Below are positions 1-8,886 of a stretch of DNA of 37,368 bases, in pieces. The notes below the pieces were generated by a model. It worked only from the letters and a program-made list of their open reading frames with translations. It made no database searches and was not told the DNA's origin. Numbering within the stretch: the stretch's first letter is position 1; each line of letters opens with the position of its first letter. Source of the stretch: Prevotella sp. HJM029 (GTDB lineage Bacteria > Bacteroidota > Bacteroidia > Bacteroidales > Bacteroidaceae); assembly GCF_000599605.1 (NCBI RefSeq), contig NZ_AZHT01000045.1, positions 1 through 37,368 of the forward strand. Direction: 5' to 3'. A program made the position numbers and the translations under genes.

Positions 1-135
1 GTTGTCCATAATAAATAAACTGTGTAAAACTAATTTTATTGTAGCATGACACTGTTTACTTTACACTCTCTTCATTTCCCTTAGACATCTTGTTATAAAC
101 TGAATTCCATTCTTCTCTGCAAACTATTTACTTAT

Positions 136-684
136 TTATTGCTTTCTTTCATATTCCCATCTACCGAGTCTTTTTCTTTTTTCTAACTGATGTAGTGCAA
201 GTCCTTTTATCTCTTCATCGTCTGTTTCTGATGCTAATTTCTCTAATGCAGAGAGACTCTCCGGCTGAGGTTGAGCGCCAGTAGCATAAATAATCTTACG
301 AATATAAGGATATCTAAAATCTTCTGGTTGTAAATATTGGGGGATACTTTCCAAAGCTTTTAGCAATATAGGAATATTTTCTGTATCATTGTTCCACAGT
401 GATTGGAATAATGATACGATTTCTTCATGTGAATCATGAAAATTTTGCAGTAAAAGTTTTCTCATAGGAATTTCATTGGCTTCGCTATAATAATCTAATA
501 AAAAACCTGTTAGAATTACTTCTTGAGTAATTTCTAACGTTCCCCTATCTATTAATGATGAAACCGCAAGATTGAACATATCTGGATTTATATTCTTTTG
601 TAATATTACTTTTCTTTCTTCCCTTGTTATTTTGTGTGCGTAATATAAGCTAAATATATTCGCAATCATATTTAGAACTTCCAT
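136..684 (-). CDS. Hypothetical protein, alpha-helical HEAT-like, possible immunity protein
   Basis: I do not recognise the family. The 182-residue product has no signal peptide or membrane segment and is rich in Leu, Glu and Lys in helix-forming patterns. The C-terminal third (about residues 125-172) reads like a HEAT-type helical pair (ALEKLASETDDEEIKGLALH). Helical-repeat proteins of this size in Bacteroidota are often immunity partners of polymorphic toxins, but that role here is only inference. The ATG at 684 lies 2 bases beyond the stop of a decayed upstream gene (687-985), so the two were probably once one operon. The gene is AT-rich compared with the core genes further right. It is intact in length; the real question is function. 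Confidence 0.6.
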   Translation of the reverse strand: MEVLNMIANIFSLYYAHKITREERKVILQKNINPDMFNLAVSSLIDRGTLEITQEVILTGFLLDYYSEANEIPMRKLLLQNFHDSHEEIVSLFQSLWNNDTENIPILLKALESIPQYLQPEDFRYPYIRKIIYATGAQPQPESLSALEKLASETDDEEIKGLALHQLEKRKRLGRWEYERKQ

Positions 685-686
685 GA

Positions 687-985
687 TTATTTTTTTACTT
701 CCTTTACAAGTTTAAATTCTATAATATTATTGTTGAATAACTCTAAAGCCTTACCTTTCCCAAGAGAAATATTCACTTGATCTTTTCTAATTTAAATCGC
801 GCAAAGTTCTCATTCCATGGAGAAACATCTTTCTTTTAGGATGGAAATATTTCTAATATATCCCAATGATTTCTTGCAACAATGCCAATCTTTTCTAAGC
901 TTTCAATTGTTCCTCATTTCATTTTAAATTGAATCAAATAACCTTCATAGCCTAAGAAAAAGCCCTTGTGGGAGAAGTTGTTGTC
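687..985 (-). pseudogene. Decayed gene remnant, in-frame stops and a frameshift
   Basis: Translating the minus strand gives a protein-like series broken by damage: FSHKGFFLGYEGYLIQFK, a stop, ESLEKIGIVARNHWDILE, a stop, VSPWNENFARFKLEKD, then a one-base frame change into VNISLGKGKALELFNN and a natural TAA at 689-687. The pieces are in order and nearly contiguous, which supports a broken gene rather than chance. The remnant ends 2 bases before the ATG of the HEAT-like gene, so the pair looks like an old toxin/immunity or similar two-gene unit that lost its first member. The family was not identified. A 5' end beyond 985 is not recognisable because a further stop follows. Confidence 0.55.
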
Positions 986-1334
986 TCACCAGTTATTAAC
1001 CGATTAGTACAAACTCTGCTCCATTTTGTGAGACACACCATTTTTTTATGTAGCCCTAAGCCCTATACAAATCAGATAGATAAGAAGGAAAATCGTTTGA
1101 ACCCACTTAAGTGACCGCATAAAAAAGCGATGACCTTCACAGGTAATCGCTCCAAATCTTCAATAGGTACTAGTTCTCTTAAGGCAAAAAGACTGTTTTC
1201 AGGATAACGTTGACAAATGTAATACATTTTTTTCGATAAAAAAAACTTTTCGTAAACTTTCCCTCAAAATAGCTTTAAAAACTGCTTTTTTATAGTTGGT
1301 AGCGTAGCAAAACTCCTTTTAGAGGCTTTAATAT
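986..1334. other. Gene-free intergenic stretch
   Basis: No convincing coding region is seen on either strand between the decayed gene and the M6 protease stop. It is AT-rich and holds one clear intrinsic terminator (1121-1151) for the minus-strand operon to its right. The rest shows no recognisable structure. Confidence 0.6.
1121..1151 (-). terminator. Intrinsic terminator of the DUF1573-EFR1-M6 operon
   Basis: Arms AGCGAT+ACCT (1126-1131, 1133-1136) and AGGT+ATCGCT (1141-1144, 1146-1151) pair around a TCAC loop with one internal mismatch. Read on the minus strand the hairpin is followed directly by a run of T (complement of 1121-1126). It lies about 185 bases after the protease stop. Confidence 0.75.
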
Positions 1335-3059
1335 CTATTTAATAACAATCTTTTTGTGATTGATGATATACACACCTGCGGGAAGATGCTCTTTGGATGT
1401 TCCCACATATTGTCCATTTATAGTGTAAATGCGATTATCGTATTTAAATTCACCAGATACATGATGAATGGCCGATGGAGGATTATTCTTAATATCGGCA
1501 TAATAGGTAAAAGTAATGGTACCAGCAGCATCACGCTGAATATGATCCAACCCCTGATTGACCTTGTAATAGTTGGCGTTAGCTTCGGATCGTTCTGTTG
1601 TACTACCAGCTGTGTACCACCAAAAATTAGGTAATTTTAAATCGTCATTGAGTTTATCCACATTGTTCGGACCAGCAAAGAGATCGCCCTTCATTTGATT
1701 CATATAAACCTGTTGGCCATTTGTAGCGGGTTGTAGATAAGAAGAAAACAACAAACCATCGGCAGGAACGACAGCAATAGTTGGTTTGTTAGGCACGTTG
1801 TTTGGATGGTAATAAAAATCGAGGTTATCTACATCTGTAATGCGATAAACCAACAACCCCACTGCCGGCAATCCGCTATACCAATTCTCCTTCTTGATGT
1901 TCTCCATCAAGAAATACTCGCGGCTGTCGTTAGGATTGACAATCTGATAGGCTGTTCCACCCTCATTGAGGGTTTTATCCATCGTGATAGCCTGTCGATC
2001 AGTTTGTAGGGGCTGAATGTTGAGTGGCCAGCCCATTTGCTTACGTTCCCATGCGGTATAGGGCATAGGGATGAATCCGCCATTTCCTGCATATTCTCCT
2101 CCATCCATTAAATCCCAAAATTCCATCTCTTGATTGTGTACTTGTGCCGAGCTCGTAGTGGGATAAATATCTGGAAGTCCCATTGTATGTGAAAATTCGT
2201 GGCACGTAACACCAATGCTATTGATTTGTGGCTTACCAGTGTGTCTATCGGCAATGCGGGGGAATAACTCTGCACCGATACTATAGCGAAAGACATGCTT
2301 GCCATTAAGTTCAGGTGCTGTGCCAGTCATATAACTGGCACATGCCCACACATTTTCACCCACGCCGCCATTGTTCTGCCCCAATCCTGCGTAAACCACA
2401 TAGACACAATCAAAATAGCCATCATGATTGCTGTCATATTGATTTACATTTGTAATTTGGCTTTTAACCAATTCAAAGGCATCACGAGTCAACTCTTCAG
2501 GGCGCTCATCACTATTATCATCTGGATTAGTTCCACCATAGTAAGCCATGTTATGTGGGAGTTCCACTGGGCCGTAAATATCAAAAATAGGTATAAAGGC
2601 ACCATTACTTGATGCTTTGAAATATTGTGCGACACTGCTGAAATTACGATGATTTCCATTACCGCGATTCTGTGGTTTCCCTGTTGCATTAAAGAAATCA
2701 TAGAATGCATCTTTTGGCTGTTCAACACTAATTTTCTTATCTTTAAAACTAGCTAAAATCACAAGAATCCGTGGGGAGCCTGTATGTGGTGTGTAACGTG
2801 CAGCAGGATTAACAACGCGTGTTCCTTGCCCCGAAGAGAGCTTGTTATCGGGGTGCTTGCGCGGCGTTATAAATGCTGCCTCTGGACTATCCCATGTAGG
2901 TGCTGGAATGATTTTTCCATCGTCCCGTCTCACGAAAGTTGTATCATTTTCACCTGCAAATGCACTCTGCGTAAAAGCAATGCACCCAAGAAGCAATGCA
3001 CTACATTGCCTTTTAAAAAATCTTTTACAACATTGTTGCACGAGGTTTAAGTTATCCAT
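1335..3059 (-). CDS. M6 family (immune inhibitor A-like) secreted metalloprotease
   Basis: Zinc-dependent secreted endopeptidase of the M6/InhA-like group, 574 residues from the chosen start. The motif HEFSHTMGLPD (residues 287-297) is a metzincin-type HExxHxxGxxD site giving two His ligands, the catalytic Glu and a third ligand. The ATG at 3059 is preferred over an in-frame ATG at 3131: it puts a signal peptide at the N-terminus (basic stretch, hydrophobic core ALLLGCIAF, AFA cleavage site), and the longer start would overlap the preceding ferredoxin gene. The C-terminal 30 residues (IYTINGQYVG, LPAGVYIIN, KKIVIK) look like the short type IX/Por sorting-like tail common in Prevotella secreted proteins. 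It is the last gene of a three-gene operon and is followed by a terminator. Substrate is unknown. Confidence 0.88.
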   Translation of the reverse strand: MDNLNLVQQCCKRFFKRQCSALLLGCIAFTQSAFAGENDTTFVRRDDGKIIPAPTWDSPEAAFITPRKHPDNKLSSGQGTRVVNPAARYTPHTGSPRILVILASFKDKKISVEQPKDAFYDFFNATGKPQNRGNGNHRNFSSVAQYFKASSNGAFIPIFDIYGPVELPHNMAYYGGTNPDDNSDERPEELTRDAFELVKSQITNVNQYDSNHDGYFDCVYVVYAGLGQNNGGVGENVWACASYMTGTAPELNGKHVFRYSIGAELFPRIADRHTGKPQINSIGVTCHEFSHTMGLPDIYPTTSSAQVHNQEMEFWDLMDGGEYAGNGGFIPMPYTAWERKQMGWPLNIQPLQTDRQAITMDKTLNEGGTAYQIVNPNDSREYFLMENIKKENWYSGLPAVGLLVYRITDVDNLDFYYHPNNVPNKPTIAVVPADGLLFSSYLQPATNGQQVYMNQMKGDLFAGPNNVDKLNDDLKLPNFWWYTAGSTTERSEANANYYKVNQGLDHIQRDAAGTITFTYYADIKNNPPSAIHHVSGEFKYDNRIYTINGQYVGTSKEHLPAGVYIINHKKIVIK

Positions 3060-3075
3060 GTGTTTTGTTTTGAGT

Positions 3076-3852
3076 TTATTTGAAAAAATATTGGCCTTTT
3101 CTGTGTGTTGCCCATCCATAACCAATTGCATGTTTTGGGCAATGGTGATAGCATGTAAAACAAGTTAAGCACTTTTGATTATGCTTCCAAATAGGTTGTT
3201 TCCGAAAGCCACCATCAATATTATCGACAGGACAAACCGCACTACAAATACCACATTTCACACAGCGTTGTGTATTGACATGAAATGGTTTGTCCGTGAT
3301 AAGGAACTTCGTAAAGAAGCCTCCTAAGACGTAGCTGTTTATACGGGGCCACTTGCTTAAATGCAAATGCATCTCCCCATGTTTACAATCAAAAATTGCT
3401 TGTGCATAATGCAGTAAGTCTTGAGTAGCCTCTTGTTTCTTTTGCTGTGACACTCCTTCATGGTCTACATCCATAAATGGTAATCCCACGTAGGTATTAG
3501 GCATGAGGAGTGAAAACATAGCGTGAACATGTAGCCCCGCCTTCTCCAAATCCTTTTGCGCATATACCATTGTCATCCCAATGTCATTACCCGCTGTACA
3601 CAACAGATAACAAAAATGTTGCTCTAAATTTTCAGCATGCAACTGTAACTTTTGCATAAATGTGCGCATGATTTTTGGAGGGCGCCAGCCATGTACTGGA
3701 AAAACGAAACCAATTCGCTCGTCTGCTTTTAACGCAAAATTGCAATCTCCTGTAGTAAATTCGGAGATTGCATATAACGTTTCTTGCGTGAGCTGTGCTA
3801 TCTTTTGTGCAGCCCATTTGCTATTTCCTGTACCAGATAGATAAAAAATCAT
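3076..3852 (-). CDS. EFR1 family ferredoxin-flavodoxin fusion
   Basis: Predicted cytoplasmic electron-transfer protein of 258 residues. The N-terminus has the flavodoxin FMN phosphate loop (YLSGTGNS, residues 4-11). The C-terminus carries two 4Fe-4S cluster motifs: C197-C200-C203-C207 (CVKCGICSAVCP) and C228-C231-C234-C238 (CLTCFTCYHHCP). This order is that of the EFR1 family. Its redox partner is unknown. The ATG directly follows the stop codon of the DUF1573 gene (TAGATG), which suggests translational coupling, and the M6 protease gene follows after 16 bases. The metabolic link to the secreted protease is not obvious. Confidence 0.9.
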   Translation of the reverse strand: MIFYLSGTGNSKWAAQKIAQLTQETLYAISEFTTGDCNFALKADERIGFVFPVHGWRPPKIMRTFMQKLQLHAENLEQHFCYLLCTAGNDIGMTMVYAQKDLEKAGLHVHAMFSLLMPNTYVGLPFMDVDHEGVSQQKKQEATQDLLHYAQAIFDCKHGEMHLHLSKWPRINSYVLGGFFTKFLITDKPFHVNTQRCVKCGICSAVCPVDNIDGGFRKQPIWKHNQKCLTCFTCYHHCPKHAIGYGWATHRKGQYFFK

Positions 3853-4245
3853 CTATTTCTGGTTTTCATTCATAACACCTTCTATATAAAGGCGCGTCAT
3901 TTCTGTTTTTGCATTTGTGCGCACAGTAATACTCTTCTTAAAATGTCCTGGAAACTTTCCTTCGCCATTATAAGTAACTTTTATCTGTCCCTTTTGTCCA
4001 GGTTGGATAGGTGCTTTTGTATAAGAAGGAATGGTGCAACCACAACTTGCTATTGCCTGATTGATAACCAAAGGCGCATCGCCTACATTGGTAAAAGTGA
4101 AGACAGCTTGCTGCACAGCATTACTCTCGGAGAAAGTACCTAAATCCTGAGTCGTTTTATCAAATTTGATTTCTGCCTGTTTTTGTGCAAAGCCCATCGA
4201 AACAAAAGCAATCATTAGGATGGTAATCATTAAACTTTTCTTCAT
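3853..4245 (-). CDS. DUF1573 domain periplasmic protein
   Basis: Small secreted protein of 130 residues. A signal peptide (MKKSLMITILMIAFVSMGFA, cleavage near residue 20) precedes one Ig-like beta-sandwich DUF1573 domain. The family hallmarks are LGTF, FTFTNVGDAPLVI and the CGCT motif within SCGCTIPSY (about residues 66-74). Molecular function is unknown; the family is abundant in Bacteroidota envelopes. It is the first gene of the operon with EFR1 and the M6 protease, with a TACTTTTG promoter element about 30 bases upstream of the ATG. Confidence 0.88.
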   Translation of the reverse strand: MKKSLMITILMIAFVSMGFAQKQAEIKFDKTTQDLGTFSESNAVQQAVFTFTNVGDAPLVINQAIASCGCTIPSYTKAPIQPGQKGQIKVTYNGEGKFPGHFKKSITVRTNAKTEMTRLYIEGVMNENQK

Positions 4246-4276
4246 AATTCTTTTTTTTTAAGCGTTACGTAGGCTA

Positions 4277-4284
4277 CAAAAGTA
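4277..4284 (-). promoter_or_regulatory. Bacteroidota -7 promoter element (TACTTTTG) for the DUF1573 operon
   Basis: The minus strand reads TACTTTTG, matching TAnnTTTG, with transcription expected to start near 4272, giving a leader of about 25 bases. A clear -33 TTTG is not seen, so the call rests on one box and its position. Confidence 0.45.
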
Positions 4285-4406
4285 CTAAAGTTCAGTCATT
4301 AAGCTCTTTATTTAAGGCTTTTTTACATAATATTACCAAACTTTCGCAGCAATCAGATAGAGGTTTCTATCTCCATATACAAAACAAAAATGTTAATTCT
4401 ATCCTA

Positions 4407-5141
4407 TTAAACTTCTCTCTTCTGGAATTCTGATATGAATTTCTGTAATAGTTGTATATCCTTCTGGAATGGAATGGTTTCAAATTTGCGATCGATATTG
4501 ATACCAAAACATTTCGGATGATAAAACTGATGAAGAGCAGTTACATCATTAGGTCCTATCCCTCCACTTAATAAAAAAGGGAGGTTGCCATGATAGGCAT
4601 GCAAAATATTCCAATTAAAAGGCTCATCTATACTCCCTCCTTGATTACTTTTCGCATCAAATAAAAGCATGTCGGCATGACCTTCATATTGCAGACTACT
4701 GATTACATCTATTTCATCTGCCACATAAATTGTTTTTATAAAATGAAGATTGGGACGAATATCTGGAATAATGCTACGTCTCAGGTTATCAATAAGCATG
4801 GGGGATACTTCCCCATCAAATTGGACGTAGTCTAATTGGTAGTTATAGATATAAGTGATTATTTGTTGTGGCATGGCTTTTGTAAACACTCCAACACGTT
4901 TAGGCTGTTGAGAGATTTGAGTTGGCTGCTTCAATAAGATGTCATGATGAGGTTTTGCATAATCAGGTAAAAGCCCTGCCCCACTCGGGTGCAAACGAAT
5001 AAAACGCGAAGACTCAGGCGAAAAAACGAAACCAATCATATCAACTGAAAGATTTGAAACCTCTTTTATATTGCGAGTACTGCTCAAGCCACAAACCTTT
5101 ATTTGCAAAGGTAGCTGTTGATTTTTTAGAACCATTTTCAA
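4407..5141 (-). CDS. trpF: Phosphoribosylanthranilate isomerase
   Basis: Amadori isomerase of tryptophan synthesis (N-phosphoribosylanthranilate to CdRP), a TIM barrel acting in the cytoplasm; 244 residues. The catalytic pair is visible as C17 in IKVCGLSS and D162 in LLFDAKS. Phosphate-binding loops are LLSGGIGP (190-197) and GINIDRKFE, the latter with Asn where many homologues have Asp. The N-terminus is about a dozen residues longer than usual before the KVCG strand, and a loop at about 50-82 is extended. It stands alone: no other trp gene is visible on either side. A TACCTTTG string at 5113-5106 lies inside the coding region and is probably chance. Family call is strong; exact start (5141 or 5135) is less so. 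Confidence 0.9.
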   Translation of the reverse strand: MKMVLKNQQLPLQIKVCGLSSTRNIKEVSNLSVDMIGFVFSPESSRFIRLHPSGAGLLPDYAKPHHDILLKQPTQISQQPKRVGVFTKAMPQQIITYIYNYQLDYVQFDGEVSPMLIDNLRRSIIPDIRPNLHFIKTIYVADEIDVISSLQYEGHADMLLFDAKSNQGGSIDEPFNWNILHAYHGNLPFLLSGGIGPNDVTALHQFYHPKCFGINIDRKFETIPFQKDIQLLQKFISEFQKREV

Positions 5142-5301
5142 TGTTTTCAGAAGTTGTACTATTTACGTAAGGGAAATGCCCCATATCACTTGCAAATTTA
5201 CAATTAGTTTGGGAATAAAACATTAAAGATTATAGGAAAATGCAATATTATTAGCCAAGTTACGTTAGAGAAAGAGATAACTATTTATTAAAGATAGACG
5301 T

Positions 5302-5421
5302 ATGAAGTATCAAAGAGAAGAGATTCTACAACCTTCTTGGCAGGTATTGCACTTGATTCGTCAAGTGGCTTATGCTTGTCTGTCGACAAAATCAAAATGT
5401 GGAATAACTTCTTTAGATTAA
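5302..5421 (+). CDS. Possible small ORF (39 codons) upstream of rpe
   Basis: An ATG-to-TAA frame of 39 codons ends 15 bases before the rpe start, in the otherwise gene-free space between divergent trpF and rpe. The peptide (MKYQREEILQPSWQVLHLIR then VAYACLSTKSKCGITSLD) has no recognised motif. It could be a real small protein, a leader peptide for rpe, or chance. No strong ribosome binding site is visible. Confidence 0.3.
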   Translation: MKYQREEILQPSWQVLHLIRQVAYACLSTKSKCGITSLD

Positions 5422-5436
5422 AAGAAATAAAACAAT

Positions 5437-6096
5437 ATGGAAACACTCATTTCTCCCTCACTCTTATCAGCCAATTTCCTAAATTTGCAAAAGGATATTG
5501 AGATGATTAATCAAAGTGAAGCCGACTGGTTGCACTTGGACATTATGGATGGTGTCTTTGTACCCAATATTTCATTTGGCTTTCCTGTAATTGAAGCTGT
5601 ACAAAAAATATGTAAGAAACCTTTAGATGTACATCTTATGATTGTGCAACCCGAGCGCTATATTGAGCAAGTGGCTCGCCTGCAAGCAATGATGATGAAT
5701 GTGCACTATGAAGCTTGTACGCATTTACATCGCACTATCGAGCAAATTCATGCGGCTGGAATGAAAGCAGGTATCACACTCAATCCTGCAACCCCCATTA
5801 GTACGTTAGAAGATGTAATTGATATTGTAGATATGGTATTGTTAATGAGCGTAAACCCCGGTTTTGGTGGACAACAATTTATTCCACACACAATAGAAAA
5901 AGTTAAGCGGCTTAAACAGATGATAGAAGCTGCACACACCAGCACGCTAATTCAAGTAGATGGGGGTGTTGATGCAAACACTGCACCAGCACTTGTTCAA
6001 GCAGGTGCTGACGTTTTAGTAAGTGGAAGTTATATTTTTAGGAGTCAAAAACCACTTGAAACCATCTCTTCCTTAAAACACGTTAGACTTATGTAG
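5437..6096 (+). CDS. rpe: Ribulose-phosphate 3-epimerase
   Basis: Interconverts D-ribulose 5-phosphate and D-xylulose 5-phosphate in the non-oxidative pentose phosphate pathway; 219 residues, full length for the family. Metal and catalytic residues are in place: WLHLDIMDG (H33, D35 with D38), VHLMI (H66), and QVDGGVD (D175). The phosphate loop is MSVNPGFGGQQF and a second glycine-rich loop is VSGSYIF. It converges with the ECF sigma factor gene; the stops are about 40 bases apart. A short perfect dyad (TTGATT/AATCAA, 6126-6141) lies between them but lacks a T-run. Confidence 0.96.
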   Translation: METLISPSLLSANFLNLQKDIEMINQSEADWLHLDIMDGVFVPNISFGFPVIEAVQKICKKPLDVHLMIVQPERYIEQVARLQAMMMNVHYEACTHLHRTIEQIHAAGMKAGITLNPATPISTLEDVIDIVDMVLLMSVNPGFGGQQFIPHTIEKVKRLKQMIEAAHTSTLIQVDGGVDANTAPALVQAGADVLVSGSYIFRSQKPLETISSLKHVRLM

Positions 6097-6137
6097 TAGA
6101 TGCTTTAATTTGAATCGTTATTATGTTGATTTGAAAA

Positions 6138-6731
6138 TCAAGCAAGATGCAAAGAGATGTTGTACATTCGTGCCATCTTTCGCAAATTACGAATGGCATA
6201 ATGCAAACGTCCTAAACTTGTGTTGATACTTACATTGGTTCGCTCTGCGATTTCTTTAAACGGCATTTGTTGGTAAAAACGCATGAAAACAACTTCGCGT
6301 TGTACAGGAGGAAGCAAATCTACCATGCGTTTTACATCAGTCAGTATTTGTGCATTAATGCACTCAGTTTCAATATTGTTAGCCAAAATCGTTCTCGCTG
6401 AGAGTTGTGTGAGCATATCAGCTTCAATAGAGATGATGTTTTTATGTTTTTGTGAGCGAAATAAATCTATCATCACGTTGTGGGCAATGCGCGTAAGCCA
6501 CGCACCAAATTTTCCATTCGCTCGGTAGTCATTATTCTGTAACTTGCTAATGGCTCGCACAAAAGTTTCCTGGAAAATATCATCTGCCACATGCCGGTCA
6601 CGAACCACGAAGAGAATATATGTAAAGAGCTGACTTTGATTGCGTCGCAACAATTCATCAAAAGCGTGATTGTTGCCAGCCACATAGCGCAATGCCAACT
6701 CTTCATCAGTAAGTGAATTTAGATCGATCAT
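6138..6731 (-). CDS. RNA polymerase sigma factor, ECF (sigma-70) family
   Basis: A 197-residue ECF sigma factor. Region 2 is at about residues 8-90 (ELALRYVAGNNHAFDELLRR, then ADDIFQETFVRA), with the -10-binding helix continuing in KFGAWLTRIAHNVMIDLFR. Region 4 (about 135-190) shows LLPPVQREVVFMRFYQQMPF and the recognition helix NVSINTSLGRLHYAIRNLRK. No anti-sigma factor gene lies beside it, unlike FecI/FecR pairs. It starts 41 bases after ygiQ ends, so it may be co-transcribed with it. Target promoters cannot be read from this window. Confidence 0.93.
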   Translation of the reverse strand: MIDLNSLTDEELALRYVAGNNHAFDELLRRNQSQLFTYILFVVRDRHVADDIFQETFVRAISKLQNNDYRANGKFGAWLTRIAHNVMIDLFRSQKHKNIISIEADMLTQLSARTILANNIETECINAQILTDVKRMVDLLPPVQREVVFMRFYQQMPFKEIAERTNVSINTSLGRLHYAIRNLRKMARMYNISLHLA

Positions 6732-6771
6732 CTATTTTATTTAAAGGATTGTGAAAGAGATTTCCGGCGAT

Positions 6772-8817
6772 TCATTTTCTACGCCGTCTAAAATTTGGAT
6801 TAAAACTCTTGGGTTTATCCTTAACCTTTAGAGGTTCTTGTGTGGCAGTTATCTTCCGATGTGCATTTTGAGCTCTACCATTTCGCTTGGCTATAGGCGC
6901 TTCATACGACAGAGGCGTGTACGTACTTCCTATAGGACGGTCATCATAATGCGCTTCATGCGACTTTGAAAGACTTGCTGGTTGCCCCTTGGGAAAAAGG
7001 GCTGCCATGAGGTCTTCGCGATGAATACGCCGTAATTCGCGCGCAATCCCCTTTCGTTCCTCCGCCTTATACCAAAAGAAGAATTGACGTTGTGCCAACT
7101 TTTCTTGAGGCGTCTTAGCGCTGAACACAGGTTCTAATGTGTAGGGATTGTAGCCCGTGTACCAGGCTTCGGTTGAAATGGTCATGGGCGTAGGCGTGAA
7201 ATCCTGCACCTGCTCTAACTGGAAGTTTATTTTTTTAGTAATCACAGCTAATTCGGCCATATCTTCTTCTCGACATCCAGGATGCGAACTGATGAAATAA
7301 GGGATGAGTTGCTGCTTCAATCCAGCCTCTTTATTCACTTGATCAAAGATTTCTTTAAACGCATAAAACTGCGAAAACGAGGGCTTCCGCATAAGCTGAA
7401 GCACTTCGTCCTGTGTATGTTCTGGAGCAATTTTCAAGCGTCCGCTCACATGATTAACAATCAGTTCGCGCGTATATTGTTTTGCTGCCGCATTGAGCGT
7501 CTCGTCCTTGCTCTTGTGCAGCAACAAATCATAACGCACACCACTCCCAATGAAGCTCTTTTTTACGCCAGGAAGTGCATCTACGGCACGATAGATTTCT
7601 AACAGTTGACTATGATCCACATTCAAATTGGGGCAAATCTGCGGATGGATGCACGATGGACGTTTGCAATGCTCACATGCTTTGAGGTTGCGACCACGCA
7701 TGCCATACATGTTGGCCGATGGACCGCCAAGGTCAGAGATGTAGCCTTTAAAATCGGGCATCTGCGTCACCTTTCGTGCTTCTTCCACAATGCTACGCTG
7801 GCTGCGGCAGGCCACAAACTTGCCCTGATGAGCTGAGATGGTGCAAAACGCACAGCCACCAAAACAGCCTTGGTGCATGTTGATGGAGAATTTAATCATG
7901 TCGTAGGCCTGCAACCGCTTATTTTTATATTTTGGATGGGGCAAACGTGTATAAGGAAGGTCAAAAAGCGCATCCACCTCATCGGTTGTCATCGTAGGAT
8001 AAGGCGGATTGACCACCACATATTGTTTGCCTACCTGCTGCAAAAGCCGCTGCGCATGAATCTTGTTTGACTCCTCCTCAATATGCTGATAGTTCTCGGC
8101 CTCGGCACGTTTGTCGTGCAAGCAAGTTTCGTGAGCATGCAACACAATGTCGTCGGCCTTGATTTCATTGGCTAATTGGGCAACAGGCGTCAGATAAACG
8201 GTCTGTGGAATGTCGTGAATATCGGTAATATTACGGCCAGCATCAATGTCCTGGCAAAGCTGAAGAATGGACTTTGCCCCCGAACCATAGAGTATCAAAT
8301 CGGCCTTACTATCGCAGAGAATGCTCGGCCGCAACCGATCTTGCCAATAATCATAGTGTGTGAGGCGACGCATAGAGGCTTCAATGCCTCCCAAAACGAC
8401 GGGAACATCGGGATAAAGTTGCTTTAAAATCTGCGAATAGACAATCGTCGGATACTCGGGACGGCAGTCATGTCGACCATCGGGGCTGTATTCGTCGACT
8501 GCTCGCAACCGTCGATTAGCCGTGTATTTGTTTACCATCGAATCCATGCAGCCTGGAGAAATACCAAAAAACAATCTTGGCCGTCCCAGCTTTTTAAAAT
8601 CACGATAGTCGCCATGCCAATCGGGCTGCGGCACAATGGCTACACGATAGCCAGCAGCTTCTAAAGAGCGACCGATGACGGCCACACCAAAAGAGGGATG
8701 GTCGATATAAGCATCGCCCGAAAAAAGAATAACATCAAGCTCGTCCCAGCCACGGAGCAGGCATTCTTTTTTTGTAGTTGGTAGAAAATCGGTGAGTTGA
8801 TAATGCGGTGAATCCAA
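6772..8817 (-). CDS. YgiQ family radical SAM protein
   Basis: Large radical SAM protein of 681 residues. The 4Fe-4S/SAM site is C318-x3-C322-x2-C325 (GCFGGCAFCT). The N-terminal half is B12-binding-like in character (LFSGDAYIDHPSFGVAVIG, then VVLGGIEASMRRLTHYDYW). A YgiQ-type C-terminal region follows, ending in a basic tail (KSFNPNFRRRRK) suited to nucleic acid contact. The reaction is not known for this family. It is annotated widely in Bacteroidota and is not truncated. The gene is preceded by the 41-bp tandem repeat region, so any transcript from the upstream small-protein gene would carry the repeats as a leader. Confidence 0.92.
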   Translation of the reverse strand: MDSPHYQLTDFLPTTKKECLLRGWDELDVILFSGDAYIDHPSFGVAVIGRSLEAAGYRVAIVPQPDWHGDYRDFKKLGRPRLFFGISPGCMDSMVNKYTANRRLRAVDEYSPDGRHDCRPEYPTIVYSQILKQLYPDVPVVLGGIEASMRRLTHYDYWQDRLRPSILCDSKADLILYGSGAKSILQLCQDIDAGRNITDIHDIPQTVYLTPVAQLANEIKADDIVLHAHETCLHDKRAEAENYQHIEEESNKIHAQRLLQQVGKQYVVVNPPYPTMTTDEVDALFDLPYTRLPHPKYKNKRLQAYDMIKFSINMHQGCFGGCAFCTISAHQGKFVACRSQRSIVEEARKVTQMPDFKGYISDLGGPSANMYGMRGRNLKACEHCKRPSCIHPQICPNLNVDHSQLLEIYRAVDALPGVKKSFIGSGVRYDLLLHKSKDETLNAAAKQYTRELIVNHVSGRLKIAPEHTQDEVLQLMRKPSFSQFYAFKEIFDQVNKEAGLKQQLIPYFISSHPGCREEDMAELAVITKKINFQLEQVQDFTPTPMTISTEAWYTGYNPYTLEPVFSAKTPQEKLAQRQFFFWYKAEERKGIARELRRIHREDLMAALFPKGQPASLSKSHEAHYDDRPIGSTYTPLSYEAPIAKRNGRAQNAHRKITATQEPLKVKDKPKSFNPNFRRRRK

Positions 8818-8886
8818 TCTTTTTATCTCTTTTTTATGTCTGTATTTAAACTATGTTCTTGATACATCGGAAATGCTCCTTGTGCC

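Noticed and set aside
1-9. ATG GAC AAC on the minus strand at the left edge
   Set aside because: Only three codons are inside the window; a gene start cannot be supported.
5106-5113. TACCTTTG promoter-like box on the minus strand in trpF
   Set aside because: It is inside the coding sequence; a transcript from it would have no start codon before the KVCG motif.
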